Shown: one piece after another, positions 22,926 to 33,588 of the stretch
How positions within the stretch are numbered: the first letter of the stretch is position 1
Layout: the number at the start of each line of letters is the position of its first letter
DNA from: Hofstenia miamia
Taxonomy: Eukaryota; Xenacoelomorpha; Acoela
Assembly: GCA_004352715.1 (NCBI GenBank)
Contig: SCFE01000028.1
Span: 418,908 to 482,907 of the forward strand
Direction of reading: 5' to 3'
DNA: 64,000 nucleotides
Notes under the pieces: model-generated
Told to the model about the DNA's origin: nothing
The model's input: only the letters and a program-made list of their open reading frames with translations
Databases searched by the model: none
Translations under genes and position numbers: made by a program

Positions 22926-24233
22926 TTTAAAAAGCGGAATCAAAAAATATTTCCAAATAAAAATAAATATTAATATCAATATTTAATAAATGTATGTGGT
23001 AAAACCCACATACATGTTTAAGACAAGACAAAAATGTAATTTAATCTACACTTTGCTTATAATGACAATATATATCATACTTTTAAATTTGTCTATTGTG
23101 TTAGTTTATCATCATTGTTGAGATGGCAATGCTTTAAGAAACAAATGCAATGTGTATTTACACATTTCACACGATCGCATCTAAATTAATGGTAATAAAC
23201 AAGTTGTTATTAAAAAACGAGATGACATTTACAATAAAAAACACATGACAATTACTTGTTTAAACAAATTCAATTAAAAATTATAAAACAAACAACGTTT
23301 CTATTTATGATAAAGTCTATAATAAATTTGGCATCAGACAGTAAATTCGCAGCAATTTATTAAAATAAAATTATGTTTTAAAAGAAATATCGGTAAAACT
23401 AACTAGAGATAATATTGTAAAAAAAGCGTTAGGAATCAAAAACAATATCTGAGATTTAATTATAAAAATAGCTTACCAAAAAGTTTGAAATCTTTCAGGG
23501 TAGTTGTCTTTGTTTCATAAATGAGAAATCCATTATGCCAGCTGTGTATATTGATACGTGTAGAAAGTTATATGCTTCATAGACAATGTCAATATAGTTT
23601 ATCTATGGCCATTGTTAGACTGTCAGAATGTAAACAACTATAAACATAGTAAAATTCCATTATACTGCTGTGTGTACAATCTCTCTTCAGACAAAGCGTA
23701 ATTTGTTATCTATAATTCTTGTTATCTTTATAATTATTGAGAAAGTGTTAACATTCACATTTTTCTTCAATTCGTAAATTTTGATAATCGCAAATGAATA
23801 CATAACGCCATCTCAAAAACGAATCAATTAGATGTCATGAAACTCGCAAAACATTTTATTTACAAAAAGACTAACACATTTTCATAAAAAACTATATTAA
23901 TGCAAAAATGATTAAATGGATTGGATTACAAAACACATAGTCGTAAACAGTTTGCATGAAAAGAAGCAAAATTTTTAAATTGAAGATGAACATCAAAGCT
24001 ATATAAAATAAATTTAAGCATACATATAGTACATAAGACTTTAATTAATATATACTTGTAATTGCCTATGAGATTATAAAAATACAACAGTAATCGTTAA
24101 ATGATTTAAGATTATAAAAATACAACAGTAATCGTTAAATGATTTAAATTACATTTTGTACATTAGGTATTAAAACAACTTTGGAACATTTTCTAAATAT
24201 AGAAATAAATAACTTAAATTACAATTATCAGAA
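22926..24233. other. Gene-free AT-rich stretch
   Basis: No gene seen. Contains an exact 38-bp tandem duplication (GATTATAAAAATACAACAGT...) at 24072-24147. It ends at a single N (24234), where composition changes abruptly. Confidence 0.55.
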
Positions 24234-24234
24234 N

Positions 24235-24725
24235 GAAGTTGGCACAGAATGAGTATAACTTCAGGCATGACAGGTTGGGAAGAATGGTTCACTGGAGTTT
24301 GAGCAAGCAGCATGGGTTAAAAGCACTGAGGCCAGACATAGTAGTAGTAGACAAAGAGAAAAGATTGGGAACAGTGATAGACATAGCAGTACCAAATGAC
24401 AAGAATATAGAATCAAGGAGAAAGAGAAGATAGACAAGTACAGAGAGTAACAGAACAAATAGAAAGGCTGTGGAGGTTAAAGAAGGTTGAAGTAGTCCTG
24501 GTAGGCGCACTAGGAGCAGTGAGTAAGAAGTATAAGAGATACTTGGAGGAGCTGGGAGAAGTAGCACAGAAGGCAGCATTGTTAGGAACTGCTAGAGTCC
24601 TGAGGAAAGCTCTCAGACTCTCTGGGAACTGGTGAGTTGCCCGAGCTGAGAGGGATACCAACATGAAGTTGTGAGAAGTAAGAAGGATAATAATAATAAT
24701 AATAATAATGATATTAGTAATAAGC
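24235..24725 (+). pseudogene. LINE ORF2 C-terminal domain with (TAA)n tail
   Basis: The frame contains FRHDRLGRMVHWSLSKQHGL and then RPDIVVVDKEKRLGTVIDIA followed by VP.D. This R-P-D...[IV]-D-I-A-V-P block is the conserved C-terminal domain of a large group of LINE polyproteins (family knowledge) and resembles the PD...D core of restriction-like endonucleases. After a stop at about 24431 the remainder (LWRLKKVEVVLVGALGAVSK, then KYKRYLEELG) continues in another frame. A (TAA)n/(AAT)n tract at 24688-24720 looks like the 3' tail. It is less AT-rich than its surroundings and begins right after a single N, so the 5' junction may be an assembly join. Confidence 0.65.
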
Positions 24726-27035
24726 CACTAGTTAATTATATTCTTGATAATGTACATATAAGATTTTTCAACTTTCTGTCTTCAAAATAATGTTTTAATG
24801 GTCTTTGAAAACAAAGGGTTACCAAAGCATTTGTTCCAATGCAATTTTATGCATACCCAAATTGAATCTTTTTTAATTTTAATGATTTTTTAAAAATTTC
24901 ATTAAAAATTGGAAAGAGCAAGAAAGATTTCTAATGCTTAAGTTAGTGGGACCAAGAATTTCTCAAAATATATGATGGTTTCGCCAAATGTTTATTTAGA
25001 TGTTTATAGCCCACACACTAATGAAGATATTTAAAGTCTAAAAATAAGAATTGTCTACTCTTTTTTTTAAATTTAATTTGCGGCCTATATTATGAAACAC
25101 ATGAAAATGTGCACTGGGCTCATGAAAGGGGCTGAATGCTTTTCTTCAAAAACTAAATGCTTGAATATTTGAGATTAAGTAATAAGAGATGAGCAGAAGC
25201 CCATCTCTTTAGGACATCCTGAAATTCTCGTAACACCTATGGCTATTTGCCATGTGGAAATGGAATGATTCTATTGGACGCTCTCTAATGACGAAATATT
25301 TTTGACAAAACTAAGTTGAGCAAATTAATTTTTTGACAAAGATTTTATTTTAGATTTCTAGGATTTGTGCAATTTGATATAATTAATGACAAGAAATGTT
25401 TTGACAGAGTTAAAATTATTTTTTATGACGAAGTTTTTATTTTTTAGGCAAACTGACATATCTGCTCCTGTTAATATAGTTATGACATGTTCATTGTAAC
25501 AATGTTTTTAATTATGCAACACTCTGTATTAAAGAAAATAATTCATAGATGTAAAACTTGATTTTCATCAAGTCTAATTTAAAATTTTTGTTAGCAAAGA
25601 TGTTAAATGTGTACAAACATTATGAAATTTTATAGTAATTCGAAATCAAATGAAACAAAATTTGTAATATTAACTTTTTAAAATACAAAAATAACTTACA
25701 TTATTGAATGAATTCAACCGTCACCACTTGAATCATTGTGAAAACTGAATAATGTGTTAAAATGAAGATATCTTTTCGTCATAGACATTTAACAAAATCC
25801 AAATTTTATGACAGTTTTAGTATAAACTTTAAAAAAGGAGAAAGAAAAACGTACATACACTTAAATTCGACATTTCCTTGTTGTATATTCAGAGTTTTTC
25901 GTATTTCGAAGCATTAATGGTTTTGTTTTTATGTATTTTATTTAATATCGCACGTAAATACCCATTTTAAGGCATTCTACAAATTACATTATGTAGTTGA
26001 ACGATAAATTTTCATATTTGCTGAAAAGATTACGCAATATATAGAATACACATTAATAAAAATCATTTGACATATACATCCTAGCCCTGATTATGGTTAT
26101 GACGGTTGAAGTGCGCTTCTTCAATGATTCACAAAACTTGTTGAATAATCATCTCAAAACGAGAATTAATTATGATTTTATAATTGTAAAATTGAACTTC
26201 TCAGTGATTTATCAACAAAAAAATTAAATTTCTTTATTGATGGCTATGGCAGTTTAAGTTTTTCCCTTGTTTTCACAGTTGAAGATTTGCTTGTTGCATC
26301 AGGCAATTTTAGTTCAATAACACATGGCTACGTGCATAACGGGCTTAGCATGCGGGCACAGACAAACCAACTGGCTTATTTTCATGGGTACGGGCTGGGC
26401 ATGAGCCCTACTCTAGATTAGAAAATATATTTAACAACCCGTTAAATACGTCTCAAAATGGCAAACAATTAAAATAAATATGCCATATATACATATTCCG
26501 ATATTTGATATGTACAATTTTGATTAGATTTTAAAAAATTCACTTTTTAAATTTTAGATGAGGTATAAATAGTTAAAGTACATTCCTAATTGAAAATTAT
26601 AATAGCTGCTATAATTCCTAACCTGAAAATGGAAAGCTTTGAAAAATGAAGACTTAAATTACTTTTTCTTGAAACAATGCAATTAATGAGTTTTTTTGCA
26701 AAAATACTATGTAGGTAAACTATGTCAAGAATGGTTTCCAAATAACCATAGCTTCTAAAAATATGATATCATAATTTTATTGTTTAATATATAATCACTA
26801 TATCTTTAGATATAGATAGTAGTATTTTTGGGTAAGCATTAAATTACTTTTAACTTAAGTAATTACTATAATTAAAAAGCTTTACCTTAGTAATGTAGAT
26901 GTACAATTGCATTTTGTTTCTGAAAACGGAATCATGGCATCTTCCCAAACAATAAGATATTCTTCATTCTTTATATAATTAATAAGAAAAATTGCAAATT
27001 AAGTATAATTATCTGCATAAGCAGCGGTAATATAA
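24726..27035. other. Gene-free AT-rich stretch
   Basis: No frame with family resemblance. A segment at about 26330-26420, with CGGGCATGC and GGTACGGGCTGGGC, has a diverged inverted relative at about 44520-44590, so it is a dispersed repeat. Confidence 0.5.
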
Positions 27036-27070
27036 TAACCCTAACCCTAACCCTAACCCTAACCCTAACC
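27036..27070 (+). repeat. Interstitial telomere-like repeat (CCCTAA)n
   Basis: Almost six uninterrupted CCCTAA units (TAACCC phase) lie within AT-rich unique sequence. The motif is of the TTAGGG type, the telomere repeat of most animals, whereas many arthropods use TTAGG. It may mark break repair or an old fusion. Confidence 0.9.
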
Positions 27071-27755
27071 AAATAAAAAAAATTATTTAGAAATATTCAA
27101 AATGAAAATATGTCTGATGAATTCAAATATTATAAACATAATAACAAATATTATATATTTTCTAATATCTAACTAAACTCACTTGCAAAATACTAAAGCA
27201 GTGTAAAACTGTGGTTGTATGGCATACTTTGAACTCATTTGCTCGAAGATCGTAACTGAATAGAATAAAATAAACCGCTGCAAGTTCACCAGAAGACTTT
27301 CAACAATCATAATTCAGTTTTAATATAGAAATATCCAATTGGAATCACCTCTACAAAGCAATAATTTTGAAAATTCTCACGAATTTTTGAAAAGCCCTTT
27401 ACTAAATTGACTTCATTTGCCCTAACATTGACTGGGTCAATTTCAAATTTTAATGGCTGGAGCAAAGCGTATTTTACTCATAATTGCTTCGTAACGCAAA
27501 CAAATTGCAATATTAAAAGTGTTATAGCTCTAAACACCAAATTTCTTTTTGTTTCTTATAATACTAGTTTAATATTTTACAACGCCATCTAGCGAATTTT
27601 GGAAAATGAAATTTCGTGTAATGAGAAGTATACTGTATGATTCATGATTTATAATCAATGCTGATTTAGAAGACATGTAAAAAATTCTTTGAAACTGGAC
27701 AAATTTGTAAATATTTTAACGGTATTTATAAGATATAATTTGCATTAAAATTTAT
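27071..27755. other. Gene-free AT-rich stretch
   Basis: Short frames only, no recognisable signal. Confidence 0.45.
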
Positions 27756-27759
27756 ATAT

Positions 27760-27873
27760 ATATATANNNNNNNNNNNNNNNNNNNNNNNNNNNNNNNNNN
27801 NNNNNNNNNNNNNNNNNNNNNNNNNNNNNNNNNNNNNNNNNNNNNNNNNNNNNNNNNNNNNNNNNNNNNNNNN

Positions 27874-27915
<42 letters not shown>

Positions 27916-27920
27916 ATATA
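27760..27920. repeat. (TA)n microsatellite with 107-N gap
   Basis: Pure TA tracts border Ns at 27767-27873. The tract interrupts the C-terminal coding part of the piggyBac remnant. Confidence 0.95.
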
Positions 27921-29260
27921 CGTACGGCTGCTTTTGTTTTCAGCTGCTTTGCCATTGAATCCAGCATGTCCACACCACATTTATTAGAATTATAAAATTA
28001 AACATTTTCAAAATTCTTTTTCCCACAATTTGTGTTTGCCATCCAGTATGTAATGTTGACAGAAGACGTACTTCTCTATGACGTTGGTTTATATCTTACC
28101 AAGTTGCAACTGGCTTTTCTCAGATTGGATTCATAAAAAATGTAATCATATAGTTCAATTTTGCCATTTGGAGGAGGGATTTCTCGTCCAATTTGACGAA
28201 TTGTGCCAACAATAGGCGTTCTATTCAACAATAGTCTTTAACCAAAATCTACTGATGTAAAAAAATTGTCCATGGTAATATTGTAGCCCTTGTTGATGTA
28301 GGACTTGATCAAATTCATTGCAACGTGACTTGCCAAGGGTAATTCTCGAGATTCGTCTGCGCCAATATAGGGCATAATCGCACAATAATACTTAGTTTCA
28401 ACTTCAGCTTAATCCCAAATTTGGCTTATTTTGCATGCATTGCTTGAAAGGACACCTCTACATGGTAACAATTGATCATCAACAGTAAGAGACGAATTTG
28501 GTACGTGGGCTCTCTGTGAATTTGTCTCATATTTTTCAATTATGTCTCCTACCAAAATGTATTTTTTCCGTATCTGAATCACACCATTAATCCATGTCAA
28601 AGCGTAAAAATTTTTTATTTCTCTGTAGTCTTTTCTTGTCAATGTTTTTCGGAAATTGTCCATACCAAAAACTTTTAACCCCAAGCTGTCCTCTGGAAAT
28701 TTACTAAAATGAAGTACTGCCCGCCACAATATCCATCCAAGAAGAGCTTCCAATTTCTCCAATAAAAGATCAAACTCAGGCATTGCTATTTTTCCTCGCT
28801 CTTGCAAGACAACATTATGGGCATAGTCAAGCGGACACTTCGGAATTAATCTATATAATCCGCCATGCATCAACTGGATGAGTAATTACTCGACAGAGCC
28901 TTGTTGGTCTAACTTTTGAAATAAACACATTTTGCTGCTGAGTACGACCAGATGATATTCCCTGGGAGTAAATAAGTGTCGAACATCTTCCATCTTTTGA
29001 GAAATGTACATTTGACACAGATATTTGAGTTTGTAGTGGGCTTGAGTCAACATCTACATTTCAGTGTAATCTGCCACAGATTCGTCATTATTTTCTTCTA
29101 CTGCTTTATCTCTGCTTGTGAGATGACCTTGAATAATTGTTTCCGATTACTGCTCCGTATTACATCATTTGCATTTCCATCATCACCGCTGTCATCATAA
29201 TTAGAAAATATTTCAATTGCTTGCTTGCCTATGTGGTGAATTGGTATCTGATTGCTGTCA
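27921..29260 (-). pseudogene. piggyBac-like transposase, decayed
   Basis: On the minus strand: acidic N-terminal YDDSGDDGN (near 29200); VRPTRLCRVITHPVDAW (about 28890); then the long frame 28873-28409 with FPEDSLGLKVFGMDNFRKTL and LTVDDQLLPCRG. That box is the piggyBac block with the first catalytic Asp (usual form LTVDEQLLPFRGR). After a frameshift near 28400 come ITMDNFFTSVDFG (second Asp) and GTIRQIGREIPPPNGK, then, past several stops, KCGVDMLDSMAKQLK, the GVD.lD block with the last Asp. It ends at the (TA)n tract at 27920. Frame breaks make it inactive. TTAA-flanked termini were not identified. Confidence 0.8.
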
Positions 29261-29661
29261 TTCATAGCTTAACTAAATATAATACATTTTGTAAGTTACT
29301 AAGGCATCATAGCTTAAAATTAAAATACTACGGGTGCAATTTCAACAATTTAGCAAAACATTGTCATAGTAATAATAAGTATTTGATTGTAAAATATATT
29401 GTTGAGGAAGCAGATTCCTCAAACTAATGCATAGATGGTAAAATATATAAATAATTCAGATGGTGAGACTTACGCACGATTTAGAAGCTTGAAACAATAA
29501 GCAGTAAGTCTGTATTTTATATTATCCGTGTCAAAATTATGGAATTCAAAAGATATTTTCAAATAATCAAAGTAAATTTATGATTAAAATAGGGATATCT
29601 GATTTGAGTCATTTGACCCGATTTGGCAGTTCTAGGTAGGAGGAAAAGCTTGCCCTTCGAT

Positions 29662-29662
<1 letters not shown>

Positions 29663-29695
<33 letters not shown>

Positions 29696-29696
29696 N

Positions 29697-29726
<30 letters not shown>
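29663..29726. repeat. (TA)n microsatellite with single N
   Basis: TA tract bordering Penelope-like element 1 on its left; N at 29696. Confidence 0.95.
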
Positions 29727-29729
<3 letters not shown>

Positions 29730-29751
29730 GTACAACGTGTGGTTAATCTAT

Positions 29752-30037
29752 TCATTGTAAAAAAGAAGAAATATTTTATATATATAAATGTTTCGAGTGT
29801 CTCCACTCATCGTCAGTACAAAATAACTAAAATATTATGGTGGTAAATACAAATTTTATGATATTAAAATTGTCATTCGTAGATTTTATACGATCTTTAT
29901 TCTTTGACTTAATTGTTTATTTAATAGATTCTCCTTAGTTTCTTTTATGAATATAGCTTCTGCAATTTTTGTATGCTTGGTTTTTATTAAAATAGTATGA
30001 ACTTTCACATTCATCACATTTATAATTGTATACGCAA
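29752..30037 (-). mobile_element. Penelope-like element 1, inverted left arm
   Basis: The reverse complement of this stretch aligns with about 30718-31100 (right arm), sharing for example TATAAATGTGATGAATGTGA and AGCATACAAAAATTGCAGAA. It lacks about 115 bp of the right arm, from the end of TGTGAAAGTTCAT to ATTTTAATAAAAA, which is the GIY-YIG core. Penelope-like elements often carry inverted copies of their terminal (pLTR) sequence at the 5' side (family knowledge). Confidence 0.75.
29790..29816 (-). ncRNA. Hammerhead-like ribozyme core in Penelope pLTR
   Basis: On the minus strand: CTGACGA, one extra T, GAGTG-GAGA-CACTC (5-bp stem II with a GAGA loop), then GAAAC. This matches hammerhead box CUGANGA, stem II and box GAAA. 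Hammerhead motifs are known from Penelope-like elements (established knowledge). Stem III and the cleavage site could not be confirmed, and the extra base before stem II is unusual. It may be a remnant. Confidence 0.45.
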
Positions 30038-30970
30038 TGGATATGGTTGAAACAAAGCTTAAAGATTATAGTAACAAAGATAAGTTATTTATGTATACTC
30101 GCTATGTTGACGATATATTTTGTCTGGTGGAAAATAAAGAAGATTGCCAATGATCTATTAAAATTTTTAAATGACATTAATCCATCTTTGAAATTTACAG
30201 TTGAAAAGGAACAAAATAAAAGATTAAGTTTCCTAGATGTTGAAATTATTAAAACTGAAAACGAATTTGTAACGAAATGGCATAAAAAACCCACAAAAAC
30301 TGGACTTTATATTCATTTTGCATTACATTGTGAGTTGATACATTAAACAAATACAATCAAAGCCATCTTAAATCGAGCATTTCTTACATCCTCATCATAT
30401 GAACATCTAATATGTGCATTTGAAGCACTGTCACACATTTTGTTAAGAAACGGATATTCACAAAAATGGATTATATCGGAAATCGATAGAATATTTCGTA
30501 ATAAATCACAACCAAGAAAAGATCAATTAGAAGAGAGAATAACTTGGAAACTACCGTATATTAAATCAAATTCTGTAACTACCTTAAAAAAGAATATCCA
30601 ACAATGTAACCAGGAATTAAGTGTCAAGATTATGGCAATATTTCAAACTCTGAAAACTTCGCATTTTCTCAAAAACAAAGACTCTGTTCCAACTCCTTTA
30701 GTTTCCTCATGCGTATAAAATTATAAATGTGATGAATGTGAAAGTTCATACATTGGGGAAACGAGAAGGCAATTGAAATACAGAATTTCAGAGCATATGC
30801 GAGGTCATCTTCAATTAGAAATATATTGCCGTGAACATACACCTAAGAAGAAGAACTTTACTATTTTAATAAAAAGCAAGCATACAAAAATTGCAGAAGC
30901 TATATTCATCAATGAAACTAAAGAGAATCTATTAAATAAACAATTAAGTCAAAGATTAAAGATCGTATAA
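30038..30970 (+). pseudogene. Penelope-like element 1: RT end and GIY-YIG endonuclease
   Basis: The plus frame near 30050-30130 reads AMDMVETKLK, then TRYVDDIFCLVENKE with the catalytic YVDD. A frameshift leads into DLLKFLNDINPSLKFTVEKE and RLSFLDVEI (to 30346). After stops, 30440-30715 is the linker. After another stop comes YKCDECESSYIGETRRQLKY followed by RISEH (30723-30800), with the Cys pair, YIG box and Arg of the GIY-YIG nuclease. RT plus GIY-YIG is diagnostic of Penelope-like elements (family knowledge). The RT is 5'-truncated: it joins the inverted arm directly at about 30037. Confidence 0.85.
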
Positions 30971-31100
30971 AATCTACGAACGACAATTTTAATATCATAA
31001 AATTTGTATTTGCCACCATATTATTTTAGTTATTTTGTACTAGCAATGAGTGGAGACACTCGAAACATGTTTACATAAAATATTTCTTGTTTTTTACAAT
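30718..31100 (+). mobile_element. Penelope-like element 1, right arm and 3' end
   Basis: Contains the GIY-YIG coding end, then a 3' non-coding part matching the inverted left arm. It ends in a (TA)n tract at about 31104-31130. The hammerhead-like box of the left arm is here changed to CTAGCAATGAGTGG...CACTCGAAAC (31040-31066), so the core is mutated while the stem is kept. Confidence 0.75.
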
Positions 31101-31614
31101 GAATATATATATATATATATATATATAAAAGTATATATGTACATAAACTTTAATGTATTGAAATGTATAAAATTGAGTATTGAAAAAAAATTCTATGCTA
31201 TAGGGATACACCCTCACCAGAAATTCCTAGATCCACCACTGGTCCATAGCTATAACTAAAGGGCCAGCTATTTATCATAAACACGTTCTTAGTTAACTAA
31301 TTTCTAAACATGAGAATGAATATCAAACACTGGTAGGTGATAATGTGTTTAAAAATTTAATTCAGTCCAATTTTCAAAAAACTCCTCTCCATAAAGCTAT
31401 TGTCATAGTTATTGTTTAAATTGGTTGTAAGAATAATCTTTTTATTGTGAATTATAATGTGTGATTCACTTCACAATGAATAAATGTCTCTGATCGTTGC
31501 GAATTGATCAATTAATTAATCGCAGTGCTCGCCCTTCTTTTGAAAACACTATGTTCCATTTTAATTGGATGCGACACTAACGATATTTATCCAAATTTTT
31601 GTTTAACCGAAAAT
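31101..31614. other. Spacer with a hAT-like terminus
   Basis: Contains CCTAGATCCACCACTGG at about 31226-31243. Its complement starts CAGTGGTGGATCTAGG, a common hAT-type TIR. No partner end was found. Confidence 0.4.
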
Positions 31615-31803
31615 TCGCAGTATAGCACACAAAAATCCTGACAAAAGTTTGAAAAATTCTGCAGTGTAACACACAAAAATTCTGACAAACGTTTGACAAA
31701 AAACTGCAGTGCAACACACAAAAATCCTGACAAAAATTTGCAGTGTAGCACACAAAAATTAGATCAAAAGTTTGGACAAAAATCGCCAGTGTAGCAACAG
31801 TTT
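31615..31803. repeat. Tandem repeat, about 45-bp unit, five units
   Basis: Units follow the pattern GCAGTGTARCACACAAAAATYC followed by TGACAAAAGTTTG. They diverge from each other and vary in length. The array lies directly 3' of the minus-strand repeat-motif gene. Confidence 0.75.
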
Positions 31804-31919
31804 AATTATTGCGAATTTTCTAATTTCTGCGATAATTGAATTCCTGGTGCGCGCGAACAAATGAAAGCTCTGTTCTATTTTCATAAACTAAATAATATTG
31901 AACTAAAGTTCTATTAAAT

Positions 31920-32366
31920 TTACTTAGAGTATTTACCCACAAGTAAAATGAATGAAATAAATGACAATGAATGATCGTAAAGTCTAGCCCTTTCAAAGCT
32001 AAGAGCAGTTTTCGATTCAGATCTAGATAATTGCACTGCTGTCTCAAACGATACAATCTTTGATGGGCTTTCCCGCAATTTCTTGATGCAGTGAAGTAGT
32101 GGTTCTTTAATTAAAGATGCTTTTTCTACTAAGTAGGCTTTCCTTTGGCCGGTATCAATGAGACTAGCTTGTTCAAAAAGTGGAACACCTTTCAGAGAAT
32201 GTTTTTCTGGATGATTTATGAGTGCAGCACGTTCAATGATTTTTCCATGAGAAACTGGGGTTGGCTCTATCAGTTGCGCAACTTCCATGACGACAGCTCT
32301 TCGAGCTGTTGATGGAAAGATAATGGATCTTTCAAACACAATATAATATCCATCTTCATTTTGCAT
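31920..32366 (-). CDS. Short paralogue of the [FIVM]E-x-A-x-L-I repeat protein
   Basis: 148-codon frame; an in-frame TAA 12 bases before the ATG fixes the start. Residues 1-99 are nearly identical to the protein at 52153, with about seven substitutions. They include the repeated motifs VMEVAQLI, IIERAALI, LFEQASLI and LVEKASLI. Residues 100-130 diverge much more (SFETAVQLS, SFERARLYD). After DHSL the similarity stops and the frame runs out through FISFILLVGKYSK. It is therefore truncated or has a different last exon. It lies in inverted orientation about 20 kb from the longer copy and shares the sequence upstream of the ATG with it. I recognise no known domain; it could be a real short gene or a recent pseudogene. 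Confidence 0.55.
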   Translation of the reverse strand: MQNEDGYYIVFERSIIFPSTARRAVVMEVAQLIEPTPVSHGKIIERAALINHPEKHSLKGVPLFEQASLIDTGQRKAYLVEKASLIKEPLLHCIKKLRESPSKIVSFETAVQLSRSESKTALSFERARLYDHSLSFISFILLVGKYSK

Positions 32367-32409
32367 GATAAATGCAATTTAAGATGTGAAAATTTCGTCA
32401 CAAAATGAC

Positions 32410-32530
32410 TTATTTTATTTTTTTCTTTAAACAAATTGAGGTGTGACTGGATATAAAAGCTCTTAAGCTAAATGCATGTCTCTTGTAAACATAGAAACGA
32501 TTTCTATCTTATTAATGTCTCGCATTGCCA
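32410..32530 (-). promoter_or_regulatory. Conserved 5' block upstream of the short paralogue
   Basis: The minus strand shares with 51750-51865 the stretches CGTTTCTATGT, GAGACA...ATGCATTTAGCTTAAGAG and TTTATATCCAGTCACACCTC. TTTATATCC plus CAGTCAC could be a TATA-like box and initiator (inference), or the block could be 5' UTR. The matching block lies before the long copy. Confidence 0.5.
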
Positions 32531-33344
32531 GATTACAGTAGTATAACGCTTAGCATTAATATCCGATTATATTATCTCTGATTTTGCTAAATACACGACT
32601 GTATTTTAATGAATTAATTATAATTGAACAATTGCTTTCTTTATACATCAATATAGAAATTGCAGTAGGATTTTAAAAGCATAGAATGAAATAACTGTCC
32701 TACAACAAATGCATGCTAATTATGGGTTGTTATTTTTCAACTCAAAGCCTAACTACAAAAGAATAAAATCACATTATAATAATTTATTTCATCCACGTTA
32801 GTTCAATAAGTATCATATGTCCAACGTACCAAATTGAATTTGCATGGTGTTAAATTATCGACGTTCCTCTACTGTATAATGTACATCCAACAAAACATAT
32901 GCAAGGAAATTTAATAATGTGGAGATTGGGTTTTAGCTATTTCTGATGTAAATTCCTTTAATATAATTGAATTGCTAAGAATCAAATTTATATATTTGCA
33001 AAAATGTTGCAAACTTTGAAGGTACATTCTAAATATGTAATACACTTCTTCTATTTTATAATAATTACGAGCATTAATTATACTTAATGAATCATTCAAT
33101 ATGAACCTAATATATTCATACATGATTCTTAAATTTCTGCAGATCAAGTTGTATTTATAAGATTGAGTACGAGGTATCATTATGTCCTTCGGTACCGGAA
33201 AAACGAAGGTATTATATCATAATCATTGTAATGATGAAAAAAATGCTCAATATTCCATAAAATATTAATGATTGATAAGTTGAAATTTTTAATTCGTAGC
33301 AAAAATCTTCAAAACTGATCCCTTCATATCATCGCAATACAAAT
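32531..33344. other. Gene-free AT-rich stretch
   Basis: No gene recognised on either strand. Confidence 0.45.
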
Positions 33345-33588
33345 ATATATATATNNNNNNNNNNNNNNNNNNNNNNNNNNNNNNNNNNNNNNNNNNNNNN
33401 NNNNNNNNNNNNNNNNNNNNNNNNNNNNNNNNNNNNNNNNNNNNNNNNNNNNNNNNNNNNNNNNNNNNNNNNNNNNNNNNNNNNNNNNNNNNNNNNNNNN
33501 NNNNNNNNNNNNNNNNNNNNNNNNNNNNNNNNNNNNNNNNNNNNNNCCACCTCTCGACCAATCAGAAAAAAGTGGCACGTCCTTGCCG
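33345..33588. repeat. (TA)n, 192-N gap, then CCAAT minisatellite unit
   Basis: TA tract up to Ns at 33355-33546. Immediately after the gap, CCACCTCTCGACCAATCAGA and AAAAAGTGGCACGTCCTTGCC are the reverse complement of a unit of the array at 22275-22400, so the gap probably hides more units. Confidence 0.8.

Noticed and set aside
24261-24664. Long minus-strand Leu/Ser-rich frames opposite the LINE tail
   Set aside because: They are the antisense of the plus-strand LINE C-terminal domain, which has a recognisable motif.
27726-27980. Frames with long YIYIYI runs at TA tracts (also 29.6, 33.3, 34.7, 41.9 and 61.7 kb)
   Set aside because: Translations of (TA)n and gap N, not proteins.
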